Assembly (NCBI GenBank): GCA_027946365.1
Contig: JAPEUQ010000010.1
Location: 806,001 to 870,000, forward strand
Direction: 5' to 3'
Length of the DNA: 64,000 nucleotides
Source of the DNA: Kalmusia sp. IMI 367209
Lineage: Eukaryota; Ascomycota; Dothideomycetes; Pleosporales; Didymosphaeriaceae
Shown: in pieces, positions 58,622-64,000 of the stretch
Numbering within the stretch: position 1 is the stretch's first letter
How the letters are laid out: each line of letters starts with the position of its first letter
Notes under the pieces: model-generated
Databases searched by the model: none
Told to the model about the DNA's origin: nothing
What the model saw: only the letters and a program-made list of their open reading frames with translations
Position numbers and translations under genes: made by a program

Positions 58622-58629
58622 TGACGTCA
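58622..58629. promoter_or_regulatory. Perfect TGACGTCA palindrome (CRE-type), site 3
   Basis: Third copy, 85 bp from site 2, in the longer palindrome TTGACGTCAA; 314 bp upstream of the start. Confidence 0.6.
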
Positions 58630-58942
58630 ATAATTCTGCAGCGGTTCTTGGCTTCACCACCGCATAACGATGATCTGAGCAGAATTGAGCTGAAGCTGAG
58701 CTTCATGCTGCCAATCGTCCGTGTACCGCAAGGCTGTCACCGTTTTACAGAAAGTAGAGATCGACGAAGCTCGCGCGAAAGAAGGAGAAGAGAAAGACTA
58801 TAAGAACTCGGGAAGTTGACCACAATGTCTCCTCATCAAACAACACTTCCATCTCACAGCATCCACTTGCAATCAACGCTCCAAACCATCACTTCCCAAC
58901 CCACCTTTTGTCCAAACAAAACACCGCACACAATCCTCCATC

Positions 58943-59497
58943 ATGCAATTCAAATCTCTCCTCGTTCAGGCCGCCCTCTCCTCTCTCCTCTCCTTTGCAT
59001 CAGCAGACTGCCAGCTCAAAAACGAAGCCATCGACACCCCCGAATTCAACACGCACGAGTCCAACGAAAAGCTCTGCCTTTCCCACGACGAAGGCGACTG
59101 GACCTTCGCCATGGAAGTCCGCCAAGTAGGCGTGCCCGTTCCCGACGGCGACAACGCCTTCGCCGGCCAAGTCAGCAACTACGGATTCGCCATCTACGAC
59201 CACACGTGCGCGCTCAAGGGCTCCTACGACCCCGGCAAGAACGGCAACGACTGCGGCATCCCCTTCGTCATCATGGAAAACTTCCTGAAGCAGGTCTTGA
59301 CCGTGAAGAAGGTCAACGCAAATCTGGGAGACAGCTACTTCCAGTTTGCCTACGGAGATGGCTTGTATTCGATTAACAACAACCACTGCGATTGCAAGCC
59401 TGCGCCGGATGGTTTGACAGGGATCGAGTACTGCGGGTGTGCGTTTCCGGTGAGCGGAGTGTCGTCGAAGAAAAGGGAGATTGAGTTTGAGGCCTGA
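58943..59497 (+). CDS. Secreted 8-cysteine protein, 184 aa
   Basis: Single exon. A signal peptide (MQFKSLLVQAALSSLLSFASA) precedes a mature chain of about 163 residues with eight cysteines: ADCQL, KLCLS, HTCALK, NDCGIP, NHCDCKP, EYCGCAF. Strand-like segments such as DWTFAMEVRQVGVPVPDG and DSYFQFAYGDGLYSINNNHC suggest a compact beta fold. The C-terminus has a dibasic KKRE that could be trimmed by Kex2. No family recognised; composition fits secreted effector-like or wall-associated proteins. The start is the first ATG after a CT/CA-rich leader. Three perfect CRE palindromes lie 314-522 bp upstream. Confidence 0.82.
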   Translation: MQFKSLLVQAALSSLLSFASADCQLKNEAIDTPEFNTHESNEKLCLSHDEGDWTFAMEVRQVGVPVPDGDNAFAGQVSNYGFAIYDHTCALKGSYDPGKNGNDCGIPFVIMENFLKQVLTVKKVNANLGDSYFQFAYGDGLYSINNNHCDCKPAPDGLTGIEYCGCAFPVSGVSSKKREIEFEA

Positions 59498-60135
59498 TTT
59501 ACTGATACTCGGGGAGGTAGGGGGAAAGCCTGTGCGATGGGTTCTATGATCTTGGTATAGTTGGTTCTTGAGCGTTGTGGTTTAGCATGTTATTCTAGCG
59601 TTCACGTTATTGTATACTAGTTTCTTCCTTACAAAGTCAATATGAAATCTTCCCAAGATACTGCATTGCTCTCGTTAATCGCTCGTACTATTTTATGAAC
59701 ATGCTTACCATTTTCAATCAGTGAAAGGCAATGCTTCCTGAAGTAAAAATACTTGGTACAACAATTCGAACAATATAACATAGTTATATGTTTGAAAATA
59801 CTTCATTTGTTCCTCTAACTTGTTATGTCCGAGCTCATATTGGCTATCAGAATGCAGAATATACGTTGAAAACTTTGATGGGTGTATTTTTTCGTCCATA
59901 TCCGTTGCCTCACGCATACTATTAGCTTCTGTGACATGCGCAACATCCCGCAGAAAGTTCACTGCGAGCACAACCTCAAATGACGGAACGTACGCGTGTG
60001 CTCAAAGAATATAGTATTAAGCAAGTACCAGTCAGCAATATGCCGCTGAATGAATGATCCCACCATTTATGCACACCTGAACGCCATCGCTATGCCAGGC
60101 CTAAAGCTCACCACCCACATCCCAGAAACAAGCCT
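59498..60135. other. Convergent intergenic region
   Basis: 638 bp between the secreted-protein and Rmd1 stop codons, A/T-rich in its middle. No gene seen. Confidence 0.5.
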
Positions 60136-61974
60136 TCACGGCTTGACCATCCCCTTTGCCCCTCTATACCCCCAAGCCACCGTCCGTCCTACTAACACCA
60201 TCGGCCCCGCCACACTCGCTTTCCTTAGTCCCTCGATCCCAACTGCCTTTCCCTTACCATGCAATATCGCAAACCGTAGCAATACCTGCAAAGAATGAGT
60301 ACACGTAATCATACTCAAACATTGGGGAATGACTTACTTCTAAACAGGTAACACAGATACTGATGACGATGAGGAAGATAATAATCCACGTGATACGCGT
60401 CATCTTTTTATCGGAGATGCTATCCGAGAGGATTTCTCCCTAGGTCAAGGAAGACGCGACAGCGCTCATTCAGGACCTGAATGCGCGGCTTGATTTCGAG
60501 GTATTCGCGGACGGCGGAGTAGAGGGGATGGAGAGTGGGTTCGGAGTCCCAGAAGAAGTTGGGGGTGTCGAGCATATTGGATGCTAACAAGGTCAATTAG
60601 CAAGAGCGAGACAAGGAAGTAGGAGAAGAGTCTCGAGGAACACCCACAGAGGTTGACGTCCACTCGGCTAGTGAAGAGTTGTCCTATCATCTTGACCACA
60701 TCTGTTCTCCGCATGCCCAGTTTTCCCGTCAATGCTAACCTTTTCGGGACGTACTGCGCTTGTAGCATCGTTCTCGCCATGCCCTCCTCGAAAAGCGATA
60801 GCTTTGTGCTTTGCGCAATAGCATGGCTCATCGCTAGCTTAATCATATGATCTCCGCTCTTTAGCGTGATCATGTCGTTGTAGACTCTAGGTCTTGGTAT
60901 GTCCGGATTGTACTCAAAGTGAAACTCCTCGGTCTCGAAGTCGGCTTCGTCTAGCGGCCTGGTTGCCAGCAAGATGTTAGTCGAAGATGTACTGAACGTA
61001 AGGTCTGCCAATATATCCTTCTCTTGCTTTTCGGTGAAATTCCAGAAGACAACCACGCCGTACGAAAAAACGAACATTTCGCCGAAGGTCAGGGCGTTGG
61101 GTGGTACACGTGAGCCCATCTCATCTAAAATATTTCCCGATGGAGAATGTAACCTTTCGTCGAGATCTCTGCGTGGGCTGTGCGCTGGGCTCTCCTCGTC
61201 ACCGTGTCGGATGCTGTATTGCTCTGCATACTCGAAGTATCCCTCTCCATGCTCTCTCCGCTCATTCCGTTCAATTTCCTCATCGAGCACCGTTTTCCCG
61301 CCGGGACTCTTTAGCGCAGGACTGCTTCGCACGCGATAACCGTCGCTTCCTGGTAGTAGCGGAAGATGGTACACGCAATACAAACAATCGTCGTAAAGCT
61401 TCGTCCGCGCATTATGTTGTGTCTTCACAAACTCAGCTGTACTCTTCATCTTATACGCCTGCGCCGTGCAGTATGCCGTAACCCTAGACAACTTCTCTGC
61501 TCTCCGCGCCTTCGGCAGTCTCTCCGCATAACTCTTGTCTTTCGGCCCGCCCTTTGTAGTTCGTCTCGCCAATTCCTCATCCGTCGGCGGTCCCTCCTCC
61601 TCTTCATCGAATTCCCCCTTCTCATCATCCTCTTCCGCTTGTGTGTCGGGCAGTAACACCAGCTTCTCACTCAGTTTACTCGTACGCGAGGGCATATGCG
61701 CAGGGATCAGACGGCCGGTAAGCTTGGGATCGAGGGGATGGCGACCGCTCGGCGTACGTGTGTGCATCAGTGGGCGATGGCCAGGCGGGCCGCGACGCTG
61801 TGCCGAAGGGATGTCGGAAGCGTACTGCAAAATGTTGTCGACTGAGATCAACTTTGCGCCGGGGCGAAACTGGGCCGTGTTCTGCCGCTGTAATGGACGA
61901 GGAGGTGCGTCTCGGGTATCCGTCATCAACACGGTCGGGTTCCTCTTGCTCTTCGCCGTCGGTGGAGCAGCCAT
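60136..61974 (-). CDS. Rmd1/DUF155 family membrane protein
   Basis: Relative of yeast Rmd1/Rmd8 and S. pombe Sif2; anchored by a C-terminal helix, with organelle or sporulation roles in yeasts. Exons 61974-60648, 60583-60338 and 60285-60136. A polar N-terminus with an acidic run (DEEEEGPPTDEE) precedes the DUF155 block: SRVTAYCTAQAYKM, LTFGEMFVFSYGVVVFWNF, HFEYNPDIPRPRVYNDMITLKSGDHMIKLAMSHAIAQSTKLSLFEE, VNLSSNMLDTPNFFWDSEPTLHPLY and VLNERCRVFLDL. The tail is EILSDSISDKKMTRITW plus the helix IIIFLIVISICVTCLEVLLRF and a basic C-terminus. One surplus base near 60440 separates VFLDLG from EILSDS. A 37-nt intron would restore frame only by deleting the conserved VLNERCRVFLDL. Correcting one base gives 573 aa. 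Confidence 0.88.
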
Positions 61975-62640
61975 GGTGCCTTGAAGTAGCTTGAAAGAAT
62001 CCAGCTTGGCTACGGGCGGCGCTCACGCGGGCCTGGACAATCGTTGACTAGTCCTACACGCTAGGAAGGATAGAACGGCGAAAATTGGCTGTTCGTGCAC
62101 TCGCCTGAGCGAACGGCTCCGACGGCTCTGCGGCGCTTCCAACGTTGAGAAGAAGCTTTAGGACTCCCGAAGTCGAAGTTGCACGTCATGGGAGCTTGGG
62201 CCACCCCGCACATCTAAACCTAGAATGCGAACTCACAAAAACTCGATTGCATTCAGACACTCAAATCTAAGATAGGTCGAATCACATTGCCATATCTTAT
62301 GAGCTCGACACATTGCATCTCACACTAACATGAATTGGCTGCTCGACAACGAACTCAGATGCTGGGCATTCTGCTGTGCCTCGTCTTGAATGCCGTGGCG
62401 AACATCTCGCCCCTGCCTGAACACCACGCTGATAAACTCAACTCCTGGAATCCGAAAAACAATGCACCGACAAAGGAAAACCGTCAGATGTGACTCTCCT
62501 TTCTCCAAGCGCTCGAGATGGTATCAAGAAACAAAAACCACACTTCCCACTATTACTGCACCCCTACAATTACAAAAAGTGAAGGCGAAGTAGAAACCAT
62601 AGACATAAAACAAAGAAGAGAAGTGGATGGAATGGTGTGC
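61975..62640. other. Intergenic
   Basis: 666 bp: Rmd1-like promoter and Rax1 3' region. No gene recognised. Confidence 0.5.
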
Positions 62641-63813
62641 TCATAGTCGCTTACCTGGCACGAAGATGAACAAGCAGCACACGGCTGTGTCGACGAGAAC
62701 GAATAGACCCAGCATAGTGGCTGAACGTGCATTGAGCGTTTTCCTGACAAACGGCTCTCGTATCCGATTGAAGTCCATTAGCGTGTACTCGCTGTAGCCG
62801 ATCAGAGCTAGGATAGGGTCAAGCATGTACTGGTGCGTGAAGATGAAATAGAGGGCCACCGTAAAGGGGAGAATGACCTAAGTTGATTAGCCAGATACTT
62901 CGTAGTAAACTGTTGCATACATACCCAGCACCGAGTCGCCCTTGATTTGTTCAGGAAGATGAGGATGAATGCGGTCCACACAGCGCCGAAAAAGCTGATG
63001 AGGCCAATGATGAGGCGGATCATCATGCTCTGGGGAACCAAATTACCAAGCCCCTTGCTCTGCAGAAAGCCTGGGAAAGCATCCCTCTCCATGGCCTGGA
63101 AAACGTAGTCCTTCGCAGAATCGAACAGCTCAGGGTCGCTTCGCTGATCGGGTCCCTCGATAGCCTCCTGGACTTCGTGCAGAATGCTCTGGGGAATGAT
63201 GATCTCTCGTTCTGAGCCAGGCAGAAGGTAGGTATATAGGATCTTCTCTGCGGAAGCACGTAGATCTTCTCTTCTAGGCTGGTTGTCCTGGCCAGGCGAT
63301 GACTCGTGTGGTGAATCCGTATGCAACGTCATGAAGCTCGGACGGCCCGGAAGCTCGCGACTCTGATTGCTGCCCTGGCTATTTTGGGGTGAGTGCTGGC
63401 GGCTCCCGTGATCTGACCTCAGGAAAGCAGACAGCCGCTGGTCCGACACATTGCCCTTCTCTCCAGACGGCCCCTCTCCTGCGTTGTCCAAGATATATGA
63501 TGACCTCTTGCTATTCTTCTCCATCTCCGGCGTGTCCTCAATTACGGAGCGATGTAGGCGACGTACATATAGACGACAGAGCTGGAGATGCTGGGACACG
63601 TCGAGCCTGGTGCTTAGTTAGTATAGACTATGCTGAACGCGCAAATGAGCTAGCGTACCAAAAGTCTAGATAGTCCACCGATCGCTGCTGATCGCGCATG
63701 AATATGTAGAAAGAGAAGAGGTCGAGTGGGGCAACCGTCTTGCGACTGAGCACCTCGAACAGATTTGGGAACCGATTACGGTTCAGCTCCGCCGGCAGCG
63801 GTGAGTCCGACAT
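62641..63813 (-). CDS. RAX1: Rax1-type RGS-domain membrane protein
   Basis: In yeast Rax1 marks cell poles for bipolar budding; the Aspergillus relative with the same layout is an RGS protein. Exons 63813-63659, 63606-62925 and 62877-62641 (introns 52 and 47 nt) give 357 aa. The N-terminal RGS-like domain runs from FPNLFEVLSRKTVAPLDLFSFYIFMRDQQRSVDYLDFWLDV, is interrupted by a Ser/Gln/Pro-rich insert (GSRQHSPQNSQGSNQSREL), and resumes ASAEKILYTYLLPGSEREIIIPQSILHEVQEAIEG through SAKDYVFQAMERDAFPGFLQSKGL. Three transmembrane helices follow: MMIRLIIGLISFFGAVWTAFILIF, VILPFTVALYFIF and TMLGLFVLVDTAVCCLFIFV. The start is the first Met before the RGS fold. The architecture is diagnostic. Confidence 0.9.
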
Positions 63814-64000
63814 GGCGACGGTTGTTCGCTATCGCAGAACGTAGAGAGGGTACACGGTACGTTCGAAGTCGTGGAGGTTCCGGACTGCTGCGGGTGACGG
63901 GGTCGACAACGGGAAGCGCGTGGGACACAACTGCTTCCCTCCGCTCAAAACTGGCGTGGCGTGCTGGAACGAGCGACAAGAAGTTGGAGGGAGACGGTAA

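Larger units (their letters stand above)
56865..58942. other. Intergenic, 2.1 kb, A/T-rich centre with coding-like fragments
   Basis: No confident gene. An A/T-rich stretch spans about 57240-57540. Two same-frame plus-strand stretches, 57549-57743 and 57825-58067, have plausible protein composition (LINEETQPLSEELIPFVRSFSKL) but no recognisable family. The right end is the promoter of the secreted 8-cysteine protein. Confidence 0.4.

Noticed and set aside
13250..60470. Calling the four frame-broken genes pseudogenes
   Set aside because: Each has one single-base discontinuity and otherwise intact domains, splice sites and stop codons; decay would show more damage.

Overview
The window reads as nuclear DNA of a filamentous ascomycete, most likely a dothideomycete. 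Most genes are interrupted by GT-AG introns of about 45-70 nt with CTNAC-like branch points. The content is typically Pezizomycotina: a Zn2Cys6 transcription factor, scytalone dehydratase, a Sln1-type hybrid histidine kinase, MFS sugar permeases, small secreted cysteine-rich proteins and a Rax1-type RGS protein. I support 26 protein-coding genes on both strands, one of them cut by the left edge. I saw no rRNA, tRNA, CRISPR array or intact transposon. Coordinates and splice sites were read by eye; exon sums were checked for reading frame.

Layout. 1-6.2 kb is a possible nutrient-use group: a partial secreted GH3 glycosidase, a regulator with two tandem Zn2Cys6 clusters, and a divergently transcribed sugar permease. 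7.5-20 kb holds a secreted PAN-like protein, a peroxisomal D-amino-acid oxidase, a conserved fungal protein of unknown function, a three-RRM Csx1/Nam8-type RNA-binding protein and scytalone dehydratase (DHN melanin). 20-36 kb holds a large membrane protein, a membrane-anchored pepsin-like protein lacking catalytic motifs, a Maf pyrophosphatase, an NADP-dependent oxidoreductase, a second sugar permease, a membrane J-protein, a Kelch protein and a hypothetical protein. 37-48.3 kb holds the Sln1-type kinase, a nonaspanin (TM9/Emp70), a small 8-cysteine secreted protein split by an intron, a conserved hypothetical and a UbcH10/Ubc11-type E2. 48.3-52.9 kb is a gene-poor, repeat-studded stretch leading into an ELL-like elongation factor. 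55-64 kb holds a DUF2237 protein, a second 8-cysteine secreted protein preceded by three perfect TGACGTCA palindromes, an Rmd1/DUF155 protein and Rax1.

The genes serve osmosensing and wall stress (Sln1), melanin, carbon uptake, secretion and membrane traffic, and core cell biology (E2, ELL, Csx1, Maf). No large secondary-metabolite cluster is visible. The most unusual signals are the double zinc-cluster regulator, the CRE cluster, two candidate effectors, a GC-AG intron in the Maf gene, a 524-nt terminal intron in the Csx1-like gene, and four otherwise conserved genes that each carry one surplus base in a G/C-rich run. The last pattern may be assembly error or a set of unusual splice events.
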